Origin: an uncultured Granulosicoccaceae bacterium | GTDB taxonomy: Bacteria > Pseudomonadota > Gammaproteobacteria > Granulosicoccales > Granulosicoccaceae | DNA: 34,300 nt | Assembly (NCBI GenBank): GCA_937923565.1 | Contig: CALDTX010000058.1 | Span: 1-34,300 of the forward strand | Direction: 5' to 3' | In this document: positions 20,633 to 28,926 of the stretch, piece after piece | Layout of the letters: each line of letters opens with the position of its first letter | Position numbering within the stretch: the first letter of the stretch is position 1 | Notes under the pieces: model-generated | The model's input: only the letters and a program-made list of their open reading frames with translations | The model's database searches: none | What the model was told of the DNA's origin: nothing | Made by a program: the position numbers and the translations under genes

Positions 20633-21493
20633 ATGTTTTGGGGAAAACTTTTAGGTGGCTTTTTCGGGATGCTTGTTGGCGGTCCTATGGGGGCTGTTCT
20701 AGGCATAGCACTGGGCCATAATTTTGATCGTGGTTTAGTGGCACGGCTTGAAAGCTCAAGTGAAGAGGAAGAGGCTCTCTCACCTGGTGATGCCGAGCGA
20801 GTACGCATGGCGTTTTTTACCACCACATTTGCTGTGTTGGGTCACGTCGCTAAAGCCGATGGTCAGGTGGCAGAGAGCGAAATTGCATTGGCAGAATCTG
20901 TCATGGAACGTATGAGTCTGACGCCTGAGCTGCGCGATGCTGCCATCAAATTGTTCCAGCAAGGTAAACAACCCGACTTCGACTCAGAAGCCTTAGTGCT
21001 GCAATTTCGACAAGAATGCCAACGTCGCACAAACCTATACCGCGTGTTTCTGGAAATTCAGATTCAGGGTGCGTTAGCCGATGGCGTGATGGCGGCCGAA
21101 GAAGAAAAACTACTGATCCGCCTTGCAGACATACTTGGTTTTCCAGAGTTTGTTTTCCGCCAGTTGGAAACCTTGGTTCGATTTAGTATGGGCCTTTCGG
21201 GTGGCGAAGCCGGTGCGGAATACCACCAACATGGTCAGGCTGGTCGACAACATCAGGCACCGCCGGCATCGCAATCTGTTTCGTTAAAAGATGCCTACGC
21301 CTTGTTGGGTGTTAGCGCCGATGACGACAAGCCAACGGTTAAACGTGCGTACAGACGTTTGATGAGTCAGCATCACCCGGACAAACTGGTGTCTAAAGGT
21401 TTGCCGGAAGAAATGATTAAACTGGCCACTGACAAAACGCAGAATATTCAAAAAGCCTATGAGCGTGTGAAAGAAGCTAAGGGTTGGAAATAA
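20633..21493 (+). CDS. djlA: Co-chaperone DjlA
   Basis: N-terminal TM with GGFFGMLVGGPMGAVLGIALGHNFDRG; TerB-like middle; C-terminal J domain AYALLGVSADDDKPTVKRAYRRLMSQHHPDKLVSKG. Confidence 0.95.
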   Translation: MFWGKLLGGFFGMLVGGPMGAVLGIALGHNFDRGLVARLESSSEEEEALSPGDAERVRMAFFTTTFAVLGHVAKADGQVAESEIALAESVMERMSLTPELRDAAIKLFQQGKQPDFDSEALVLQFRQECQRRTNLYRVFLEIQIQGALADGVMAAEEEKLLIRLADILGFPEFVFRQLETLVRFSMGLSGGEAGAEYHQHGQAGRQHQAPPASQSVSLKDAYALLGVSADDDKPTVKRAYRRLMSQHHPDKLVSKGLPEEMIKLATDKTQNIQKAYERVKEAKGWK

Positions 21494-23246
21494 GTCTGTT
21501 CGTTTTCACTTTGTTCGACGGGCCGTTCGCTAACGCAATTTGTCTGATGGTGCCCAGAAACAGTAATAGCATCAGCCACACCGAAATTCGCCCAACACTT
21601 ACCGGTACCGATTGCGCTGCGCCCAATGTCGGTGAGTCGTTTAACGACCCGGGCTCATAAACGGTTGTTGCATAGACCGCCTGATAGGCATCCAAAATAC
21701 CGGCACCACAGAGTTCGGCCGTGCAGTTAAAGTGTGTTGTGTCTGTGGGGAATGAACGCGTGCTCTCCAGTAACAAAGCTTCAAGTTCTTTATTGCTTAA
21801 GTCTGGGCGTACCGACAACATCAGCGCTAACACGCCTGCGACATGCGGCGTTGCAACGCTTGTGCCCGTTGCTCGTCTATAGTCAAACATCGAAGAAGGA
21901 CGGTCTTTACCTTTATTGGTAGACACCATAATGTTGTACGGTGACGGGCTTTGTGAACCTCCCGGTGCAGCGATATCGGCGTCGCGGCCAAAGTTTGAGT
22001 AACCCGCCTTAAACCCGTTATGATCAATGGCCATAACCCCCAGTACGTTCTGACAATGTGATGGTGATGATGGATTGCTGTTGGTATTGCGCCCACTGTT
22101 GCCAACGGCTGCGATCACAATAGCACCGGCATCAATAGCATCGTCAATCGCACGTTGATCCGCCGCCGTGCATAAGTCTTCAACACCCAAACTTAAATTG
22201 ATAATGCGGGCAGGGTGAGGGTTTGGTGGCAATGTCGGATCGTTAACACCGGCAGCCCATCGAATGGCATCCAGTAAATCTGAGCGTCGACCGCCGCATC
22301 GACCAATGGCTCGAACCGGTAATATTTGTGCGTGCCAATCGATGCCTGCCATGCCGTGTGCATCGTTGGCATTGGCCGCAATAATCGATGCCATGGCCGT
22401 GCCGTGCCAGGTGCTATTGGATGTGCTGCATTCAATTCTTAACGAGTCGAATAGGGCGAGGGTTTCATCGTTAACGGCATCACCTGGGTCTTCAGCGTCC
22501 GCATCGCGTCCATCACCATCGTTACTGCGTTCAAACTCTAACGCTTCGGGTACGCTAACGCCGTTAGGCACCGATAAGCTTAACGGTGATACAAAGTCAT
22601 AACCTGGCAACAAACGACCGGCAAGATCCGGGTTGGCGTAATGGATGCCCGTATCAATGATTGCAACGACAGTGCTGGATAACCCTTGAGTAAGGTCCCA
22701 AGCACGTTCGATATCTAAGGCCGCTGGGTATGCAGCGGAGTCTTGTAATTGCCACTGCTCTGAGAAAAAAGGATCATCCACTTGTGCAAATGTGTGAACC
22801 GGTGCATCCGCACTCACAGCACTAATGTTGGGTAAGGCTTCGAGTGTTCTTTGCACATGCTTGTGCCAATGTATTTCACTGTATTGGATAAGCGGTTGAG
22901 GTTGAGGTTGCTTAAGCGGTTGAGATTGCGCGAACGGATAGTCGAACTCAACAATGCTGGCATTACCCGATGTGTTTTTAACCCAACGAGCGTTTACACC
23001 GAGCTCAGCGCGAATGGCACTTAGTTGTGATTTTGCTGCTTTAGCGGTGGTTTGTGGCTGTTGCCACGACACAATGAAACGTGCGCTTTGAACGTGTGCA
23101 TGGTGTGACATGTCATCGGCAGGGCTTGCGCTTTGGAATGCGCCAACGTTAGCGGCTTGTGCGAAAGGTAGCGCTGCGCACATAAGCAGGCCGACACCAG
23201 CGAGCGGCGTGCGGAAAGTGCCTATGATAAGTCGAGCTTGATACAC
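21477..23246 (-). CDS. S8 family serine peptidase (subtilisin-like), exported
   Basis: Signal peptide; Asp VVAIIDTGIHYANPDLAG, His WHGTAMASIIAANAND, Ser ATGTSVATPHVAGVLALML. Hydrophobic C-terminal segment with a basic tail. Confidence 0.94.
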   Translation of the reverse strand: MYQARLIIGTFRTPLAGVGLLMCAALPFAQAANVGAFQSASPADDMSHHAHVQSARFIVSWQQPQTTAKAAKSQLSAIRAELGVNARWVKNTSGNASIVEFDYPFAQSQPLKQPQPQPLIQYSEIHWHKHVQRTLEALPNISAVSADAPVHTFAQVDDPFFSEQWQLQDSAAYPAALDIERAWDLTQGLSSTVVAIIDTGIHYANPDLAGRLLPGYDFVSPLSLSVPNGVSVPEALEFERSNDGDGRDADAEDPGDAVNDETLALFDSLRIECSTSNSTWHGTAMASIIAANANDAHGMAGIDWHAQILPVRAIGRCGGRRSDLLDAIRWAAGVNDPTLPPNPHPARIINLSLGVEDLCTAADQRAIDDAIDAGAIVIAAVGNSGRNTNSNPSSPSHCQNVLGVMAIDHNGFKAGYSNFGRDADIAAPGGSQSPSPYNIMVSTNKGKDRPSSMFDYRRATGTSVATPHVAGVLALMLSVRPDLSNKELEALLLESTRSFPTDTTHFNCTAELCGAGILDAYQAVYATTVYEPGSLNDSPTLGAAQSVPVSVGRISVWLMLLLFLGTIRQIALANGPSNKVKTNRLISNP

Positions 23247-23439
23247 CGTTTAATTGGATAAAAATACCGTTTATCCAACTGTGCAAAAAGCGTGTCATAG
23301 TCAGGGTATGCCTGCCTGAATTTTAAAATTAAGGTGCATTTAAACCCAATTGCAGTAAATATTTACTCTGCATACGGTGCAGTTTTCTGGCGCAGACTGA
23401 GTTCAGAGCTTATGCCGGTCTCGTTTCAAACGACGTTCA

Positions 23440-23504
23440 GCCTGTTTATTGCCTGTTTGTTGCCTGTTTGTTGCCTATTTGTTGTCCTATTTGTTGTCCT
23501 ATTG
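23440..23504. repeat. Tandem 11/12-bp repeat
   Basis: GCCTGTTTATT, GCCTGTTTGTT, GCCTGTTTGTT, GCCTATTTGTT, GTCCTATTTGTT, GTCCTATTG in tandem between the S8 protease and moaB. Confidence 0.9.
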
Positions 23505-23510
23505 CGCTAC

Positions 23511-24029
23511 TTATTGTTCGTTTAAACGTGGCATCAGCATCACCAGATTACACGGACGGGTGCGGTTGTCGAGCTGCTCTACAATCAGCTTTTCCCACGC
23601 CAGTCGGCAAGCACCGGAGGAACCGGGCAGTACAAATATAAACGTGGCGTTGGCGACACCAGCCAAAGCTCGTGATTGCAGCGACGATGTTTTTATTTCC
23701 TCATAAGACAAAGCGCGAAACAACTCACCAAAACCATCAATTTGTTTTGCCAGTAGCGGTGCTACAGCTTCCGGGGTGCCGTCCCGGCCGGTGATGCCTG
23801 TGCCGCCAGTACTGAGTACAGCGTCAACGTTTGGGTCTGCGATCCATCGCGAAACGATAGCCCGGATGGCATACATGTCGTCTTTGACAATGGCTTTTTC
23901 AATATTGTTATGGCCAGCCGTCGATAGCGCATCCACCAACTGTTTACCTGAAACATCCTCAGCCTCGCCTCGTGTGTCAGACACGGTTAGAACGGCGATG
24001 TTGAGTGGTTTAAATTCTGCTGCATTCAT
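23511..24029 (-). CDS. moaB: Molybdenum cofactor biosynthesis protein B
   Basis: IAVLTVSDTR, DAVLSTGGTGITGRDGTPEAV, FGELFRALSYEEI and FVLPGSSGACRLAWEKLI. Start MNAAEF at 24029. Confidence 0.93.
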   Translation of the reverse strand: MNAAEFKPLNIAVLTVSDTRGEAEDVSGKQLVDALSTAGHNNIEKAIVKDDMYAIRAIVSRWIADPNVDAVLSTGGTGITGRDGTPEAVAPLLAKQIDGFGELFRALSYEEIKTSSLQSRALAGVANATFIFVLPGSSGACRLAWEKLIVEQLDNRTRPCNLVMLMPRLNEQ

Positions 24030-24123
24030 AAGTAACGTTCCTGGCCGGTGCTGAATCAAAACAAAGTGAGTAATACCTCAAATCGGATGATATCAGGATG
24101 CAACGCTCTGGTAGAATTGCGTT

Positions 24124-24936
24124 ATGGCAGAGCGTCTTCAAAAAATACTAGCAAACACCGGTTTTGGTTCTCGTCGAGAGCTGGAAGGGTGGATTGCAGA
24201 TGGGCAAATACGGATCAATGGTCGTGAGGCCAAGTTGGGCGACCGTGCGTCCCTGAACGACGACCTGGTCGTTAAAGGGCGTTTTTATCGTGTGGTGGCC
24301 GACGATCAGCGCGGCGCCCGCCAAGTGTTGGCTTATCACAAGCCCTTAGGTGAAGTCACCACGCGCGACGATCCGGAAGGCCGCCGAACCGTTTTTGACA
24401 ATTTGCCCAGATTGTCTCAAGGGCGTTGGATCTCAGTAGGGCGGCTCGATATCAACACTCTGGGGTTGTTACTACTCACTAACGACGGCCAACTTGCCAA
24501 CGCACTTATGCACCCATCGTCTCAGCTAGAGCGTGAGTATGCTGTGCGGGTTAACGGGCGAGTGTCCCCTGAAATTCTGGGTAATTTACGCGAAGGCGTG
24601 GAGTTAGAAGATGGTCTGGCCAAGTTCGACAGAATTCGTGAAGACGGCGGTGAAGGTGCAAACCAGTGGTTTCGGGTTACCGTTAAAGAAGGCCGCAACC
24701 GCGTAGTTCGCAGGTTGTGGGAGTCGCAAGAGTTGCAAGTGAGTCGTTTAATTCGAACCCGCTATGGATCATTCAACATGCCTAAGTTTTTAGGCCGCGG
24801 TAAAGTGATTGCGCTGCCATCAGGCGATATCGATCTGCTTTGTAAGTTGGCAGGTGTGGAGCAAAAACCCAGCGATCAACTGCGCGTTGTAGCCGTTCAC
24901 CCCAGAAGTAAGCGTCGATCGAAAAAACGTCGTTAG
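24124..24936 (+). CDS. rluB: 23S rRNA pseudouridine(2605) synthase RluB type
   Basis: S4 domain ERLQKILANTGFGSRRELEGWI; AYHKPLGEVTTRDDPEGRRTVFDNLP; SVGRLDINTLGLLLLTNDGQLANALMHPSSQLEREYAV. Confidence 0.93.
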   Translation: MAERLQKILANTGFGSRRELEGWIADGQIRINGREAKLGDRASLNDDLVVKGRFYRVVADDQRGARQVLAYHKPLGEVTTRDDPEGRRTVFDNLPRLSQGRWISVGRLDINTLGLLLLTNDGQLANALMHPSSQLEREYAVRVNGRVSPEILGNLREGVELEDGLAKFDRIREDGGEGANQWFRVTVKEGRNRVVRRLWESQELQVSRLIRTRYGSFNMPKFLGRGKVIALPSGDIDLLCKLAGVEQKPSDQLRVVAVHPRSKRRSKKRR

Positions 24937-25020
24937 TCAAAAACATCAGTCTTTATAGCTTAAACGTTGCGCTGCTTGCAGTTGTTATCCCATTATTGTT
25001 AATTTAGTGAAGTAAAAAGT

Positions 25021-25350
25021 ATGCCTAGTGAACACCTCTATCGGGTGCGTTTTTTCAGTCAAGATAAAATATATGAGATCTATGCACGCGAAGTATTTCA
25101 AGGCGAGCTGTATGGTTTTGTTGTACTGGAAGACCTTGTATTCGACGCCAACACCACACTGGTGGTAGATCCGTCTGAAGAAAAGCTCAAATCTGAGTTT
25201 GAAGGCGTTCGTCAAACCGTGGTGCCCATGCACTCCATTATCAGAATTGACGAAGTCGCCAAAAAAGGCACCTCAAAAATAACCGACGTTAAGGGCAATG
25301 TGTCGCAATTCCCATCGCCTGTGTATACGCCCCGAACGCCTGAAACCTAA
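25021..25350 (+). CDS. DUF1820 family protein
   Basis: HLYRVRFFSQDKIYEIYAREVFQGELYGFVVLEDLVF and MHSIIRIDEVAKKGTSKI match the small DUF1820 family. Confidence 0.85.
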   Translation: MPSEHLYRVRFFSQDKIYEIYAREVFQGELYGFVVLEDLVFDANTTLVVDPSEEKLKSEFEGVRQTVVPMHSIIRIDEVAKKGTSKITDVKGNVSQFPSPVYTPRTPET

Positions 25351-25364
25351 GGCTACATACCTGA

Positions 25365-25370
25365 TATACT
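25365..25370 (+). promoter_or_regulatory. Possible -10 box (TATACT) for the tRNA-Ser transcript
   Basis: TATACT 34 bp upstream of the tRNA 5' end; no clear -35 seen. Confidence 0.4.
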
Positions 25371-25403
25371 ATGGCGCTTGTAAGATCCAAGCGAAGTTAG
25401 AAC

Positions 25404-25495
25404 GGAGAGGTGGCCGAGTGGTCGAAGGCGCCAGCCTGGAAAGTTGGTATACGGGGTAACTCGTATCGAGGGTTCGAATCCCTCTCTCTCCGCCA
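25404..25495 (+). tRNA. tRNA-Ser (GGA anticodon), CCA encoded
   Basis: GGAGAGGTGGCCGAGTGGTCGAAGGCGCCAGCCTGGAAAGTTGG...GGTTCGAATCC...CTCTCCGCCA; anticodon loop CTGGAAA with GGA at 25438-25440; long variable arm typical of class II tRNA-Ser. Confidence 0.97.
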
Positions 25496-25520
25496 ATACA
25501 ACTAAACTGCATTCATCATT

Positions 25521-26885
25521 ATGGCTGTTACCCGCGTGCTCGTTCCTTCTGGCGTGCTAGGACTAGGCTTTGACTCAAAAGCTTTGCAGCTCGCGCTTAA
25601 AAAACAACCCGATATTATTTGCATTGATGGTGGCTCCACCGACAGCGGGCCATTTTCTTTAGGCAGTGGCACCTCCAAGTATTCGCGCTCTGCATGCAAA
25701 TCCGAATGGAAAGAACTCATGCTGGCTCGGCAACAAGCCAATGTGCCGTTGTTGATCAGCACCTGTGGAACCTGCGGTACCGACTCAACCGTGGACTGGA
25801 TGCTCGAGATTACCCGAGAGTTGTGTGAAGAATTAGGTCAGAGCTTGCGCGTAGCCACCTTGTATTCGAGTCAGGATAAAAACGTTGTAGCGGAGGCGTT
25901 CACTGCTGGCAATGTGCATCAATTGCAGCCTGCCGTAAACATTGATGAGGCCGGTATTCAGGCTTGCAGTAACATCGTTGCGCTGGCAGGGGTTGAACAA
26001 CTCAACGCAGCACTGGAAACCGGTGCGCAAATTATTCTTGCAGGCCGGGCTACCGACACCGCCGTGATTGCCGCGTTGCCCTTGTCTCGTGGCGCAAACC
26101 CGGGTGCTTGTTGGCATGGTGCGAAAATCGCCGAATGCGGTGCCCTTTGTTCAACAAACCCAACCAGTGGTGTCATTATGGTTGAGTTCGATGAAACGGG
26201 GTTTACTGTAGAGCCAATGGGTGAAGATGCGCAATGCACACCACATTCTGTGTCGGCTCATATGCTTTATGAAAACGCCGATCCATTTTTGTTGCATGAG
26301 CCTGGCGGTGTGCTTGATGTTACTAATGCCAGTTATACCGCTGTGAACGAGCGCAAAGTGCGGGTCGAAGGTTCGCAATGGCGAACATCGCCTACTTATA
26401 CAGTGAAGCTTGAAGGTGCCACGCTTGCAGGCTATCAGTCAACGATAATGGCAGTGCTACGCGATGCACACTATGTTCAAAACGCCCAGCAATGGGTTGA
26501 TAAGCTCACGGCATTTTTACGCAATGAAATCAGTGTTCGCATGTCGTTAGCGGAAGATAGCTACGACATCGAGTTCAGATTGATCGGTGTTAATTCCGTG
26601 TTAGGGCAATTAGAAACGCAAACGAATTTGCCCAATGAAGTGGGTGTGCTTGGCATCGTTACCGCCAGCACTGCGCAACTGGCTAAAGAAATTTCACGGC
26701 TGATTAATCCGTTTGTGTTGCACTATCCATTAAGTAGTAGCGAAGAATTACCCACGTTTGCGTTTCCGTTTTCACCAGCGGACAGTTTGCGTGGCGAACT
26801 GTATGAGTTTTCGCTGAATCATGTGATGGTGCTGGACGACCCAATGTCGGTGTTTGACCTTAACGTGCATGAGGTAGGGTCGTGA
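25521..26885 (+). CDS. AtuA / DUF1446 family protein (acyclic terpene utilisation-like)
   Basis: IICIDGGSTDSGPFSLGSG, DTAVIAALPLSRGANPGACWHGAKIAECGALCSTNP and GGVLDVTNASY typical of DUF1446/AtuA; followed by DUF4387. Confidence 0.88.
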   Translation: MAVTRVLVPSGVLGLGFDSKALQLALKKQPDIICIDGGSTDSGPFSLGSGTSKYSRSACKSEWKELMLARQQANVPLLISTCGTCGTDSTVDWMLEITRELCEELGQSLRVATLYSSQDKNVVAEAFTAGNVHQLQPAVNIDEAGIQACSNIVALAGVEQLNAALETGAQIILAGRATDTAVIAALPLSRGANPGACWHGAKIAECGALCSTNPTSGVIMVEFDETGFTVEPMGEDAQCTPHSVSAHMLYENADPFLLHEPGGVLDVTNASYTAVNERKVRVEGSQWRTSPTYTVKLEGATLAGYQSTIMAVLRDAHYVQNAQQWVDKLTAFLRNEISVRMSLAEDSYDIEFRLIGVNSVLGQLETQTNLPNEVGVLGIVTASTAQLAKEISRLINPFVLHYPLSSSEELPTFAFPFSPADSLRGELYEFSLNHVMVLDDPMSVFDLNVHEVGS

Positions 26886-27184
26886 ATACATTGGGCAGCC
26901 AGGTTTTCAAAATACGCTCGAAAAATGCGGGTCCGTTTTGGGTAACGATCGATGTATTTTGTGGGACACCGGAAGCTTATAACAACATCGTGCACACATT
27001 GAAAACTGAGCAGGTTGCGCAGCTATTAGCGCAACCGGTTGAGGCGATTAAGCGATTTGATATTGAATCTCTGAGTGTCATTAAATTCAGCTTACCAAGG
27101 CCTTGCGTACAAGGCAGCCGGCAAGATCGAGACATGCATGGTGCCCAGTGGGCTGTGTTGTTGGCTGAGCTTTCTTTGGATTAA
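26882..27184 (+). CDS. DUF4387 family protein
   Basis: KIRSKNAGPFWVTIDVFCGTPEAYNNI and KFSLPRPCVQGSRQDRDMHGAQWAVLL; GTGA overlap with the AtuA-like gene. Confidence 0.87.
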   Translation: MNTLGSQVFKIRSKNAGPFWVTIDVFCGTPEAYNNIVHTLKTEQVAQLLAQPVEAIKRFDIESLSVIKFSLPRPCVQGSRQDRDMHGAQWAVLLAELSLD

Positions 27185-27372
27185 GCCGGGGCGAGTTTTG
27201 CTTCACGGCTTAATCTGTACGTTTGAATCTAGAAGCATGAAGTTGCGTCGCTTAACCGCTATCGTCTGAAGTCGTTAAGAGTTCCGAATTACCCACGAAG
27301 ACCGAAGTCTTCCTGTGGTGGCAAGTAGCCTAATACCCCAAAACATTAGTAAGCCCGAGGCGCTTAGCGTGC

Positions 27373-28716
27373 TTAAGGTGTATTTCGGCGTCGACTTTTT
27401 TGATGCTGGGCACCGCCGCTAGCCCGGTTGCCATTTTTGTCGGCCGGGCGCGAACTATTTCGGCCTTTTTGCCGTTTGTTTGGATCGTTCGATGAGGCTG
27501 ATCGGGGTGAGTTTCGGCGTCGCTGATTGGGTTTTTGCTCAACAATGTTCGACCCGGGTTTTTCGGTATGGCCGGTAAAAGATTCAATCTCTACAACGGG
27601 TATGGTTTTACCGATTAGCTTTTCAATACCTTTAAGTAACTTTAACTCGTCGATGTGCACCAGTGACACAGCTGTTCCTGTCATGCCGGCGCGTCCTGTA
27701 CGGCCGATGCGGTGAACGTAGTCTTCAGCAACATGCGGCAGCTCATAGTTAACCACATGCGGCAGTTGTTCTATATCTAAGCCTCTGGCTGCGATATCGG
27801 TGGCCACTAAGACACGCAACGTGCCTGCTTTAAATTTAGCAAGCGCTCGGGTTCTGGCACCTTGGCTTTTGTTGCCATGTATCGCCATGGACTCAATGCC
27901 GTCTTTGTCGAGTTGCTCAGCAAGTCGGTTAGCGCCGTGTTTGGTTTTGGTAAACACCAACACTTGATTCCACTGGTTTTCATCGATCAGTTTGCTGAGC
28001 AGTGCGCGTTTACGGGCTTTGTCAACCAAGTGAACGCTTTGTTCAACCAGTTCTGATGCCGTGTTTTTTGCAGCAACCGATGTTTCTACTGGTTCTTTAA
28101 GCAGCTTGCGGGCAAGGGCGCGAATCTCGTTTGAGAACGTGGCTGAAAAAAGCAGTGTTTGGCGTTTCTCAGGAATAATGCGAAGCAGGCGTTTGATGTC
28201 GTGAATGAATCCCATGTCGAGCATGCGGTCTGCTTCGTCCAGTACCAAGGTATTCACATTGTTTAGATTCACCAGGTTTTGACCTGCCAGATCCAGTAAG
28301 CGCCCGGGCGTGGCAATTAAAATATCAATGGGCTTGCGCATGGCGTAAATTTGCGGATTGATATTGACCCCACCAAATACCACTAAACTTTTCAGCGGTA
28401 GGTATTTGCTGTAAACGTTCACAGATTCTGCGATTTGTGCGGCCAGTTCCCGTGTTGGGGTAATGATCAGGCAGCGCGGGCTGCCCGGTTTTTTATTCGC
28501 GGCTTGCTCGCTCAGTAATTGCAGCACGGGTAGTGTAAAACCGGCGGTTTTACCGGTACCGGTTTGTGCCGCTGCCAGTAAATCGTGACCTTCAAGTACG
28601 ATAGGAATCGCTTTTGACTGTATTGGCGTAGGTTCCAGGTAGCCGGTATCAGCTATAGCCTTCAGTAACGGGGCGTTTAGCCCGAGTATTTCAAATTGTG
28701 ATGTTTCAGCAGACAA
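27373..28716 (-). CDS. rhlE: DEAD-box ATP-dependent RNA helicase, RhlE type
   Basis: [77 protein letters not shown]; basic C-terminal tail. Confidence 0.93.
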   Translation of the reverse strand: MSAETSQFEILGLNAPLLKAIADTGYLEPTPIQSKAIPIVLEGHDLLAAAQTGTGKTAGFTLPVLQLLSEQAANKKPGSPRCLIITPTRELAAQIAESVNVYSKYLPLKSLVVFGGVNINPQIYAMRKPIDILIATPGRLLDLAGQNLVNLNNVNTLVLDEADRMLDMGFIHDIKRLLRIIPEKRQTLLFSATFSNEIRALARKLLKEPVETSVAAKNTASELVEQSVHLVDKARKRALLSKLIDENQWNQVLVFTKTKHGANRLAEQLDKDGIESMAIHGNKSQGARTRALAKFKAGTLRVLVATDIAARGLDIEQLPHVVNYELPHVAEDYVHRIGRTGRAGMTGTAVSLVHIDELKLLKGIEKLIGKTIPVVEIESFTGHTEKPGSNIVEQKPNQRRRNSPRSASSNDPNKRQKGRNSSRPADKNGNRASGGAQHQKSRRRNTP

Positions 28717-28866
28717 GGCAGTGTAGTGCTCGGTAGCGGGTGGGCCGACGAAGTGTCGTGGGTGCTTAGAGCCGTAAACAGGTTCTTTTTCGATTACACC
28801 CTCAGATCAGTATAGGTTGCTAAAGGTGGCTTAGACCATACGCAGGTAGAACAAAATGCTGTGCCA

Positions 28867-28903
28867 TGGTTACATACCTGATTTAGCACCAGAGATGTAA
28901 CCA
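28867..28903. repeat. Inverted repeat TGGTTACAT ... ATGTAACCA
   Basis: 9-bp perfect arms with a 19-nt spacer in the intergenic region between rhlE and the xylanase gene; no T-run follows. Confidence 0.6.
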
Positions 28904-28926
28904 CGACAAAGCCTTAAATTGACTTG

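Noticed and set aside
23334-23706. ORFs rich in Cys, Val and Leu on the + strand (LFIACLLPVCCLFVVLFVVLL)
   Set aside because: They are made by translating the GCCTGTTTGTT tandem repeat and then running antisense into moaB; no start context or family support.
25404-27184. tRNA-Ser as an integration site for a genomic island
   Set aside because: No integrase and no repeated copy of the tRNA 3' end seen downstream; neighbours are housekeeping-type genes.
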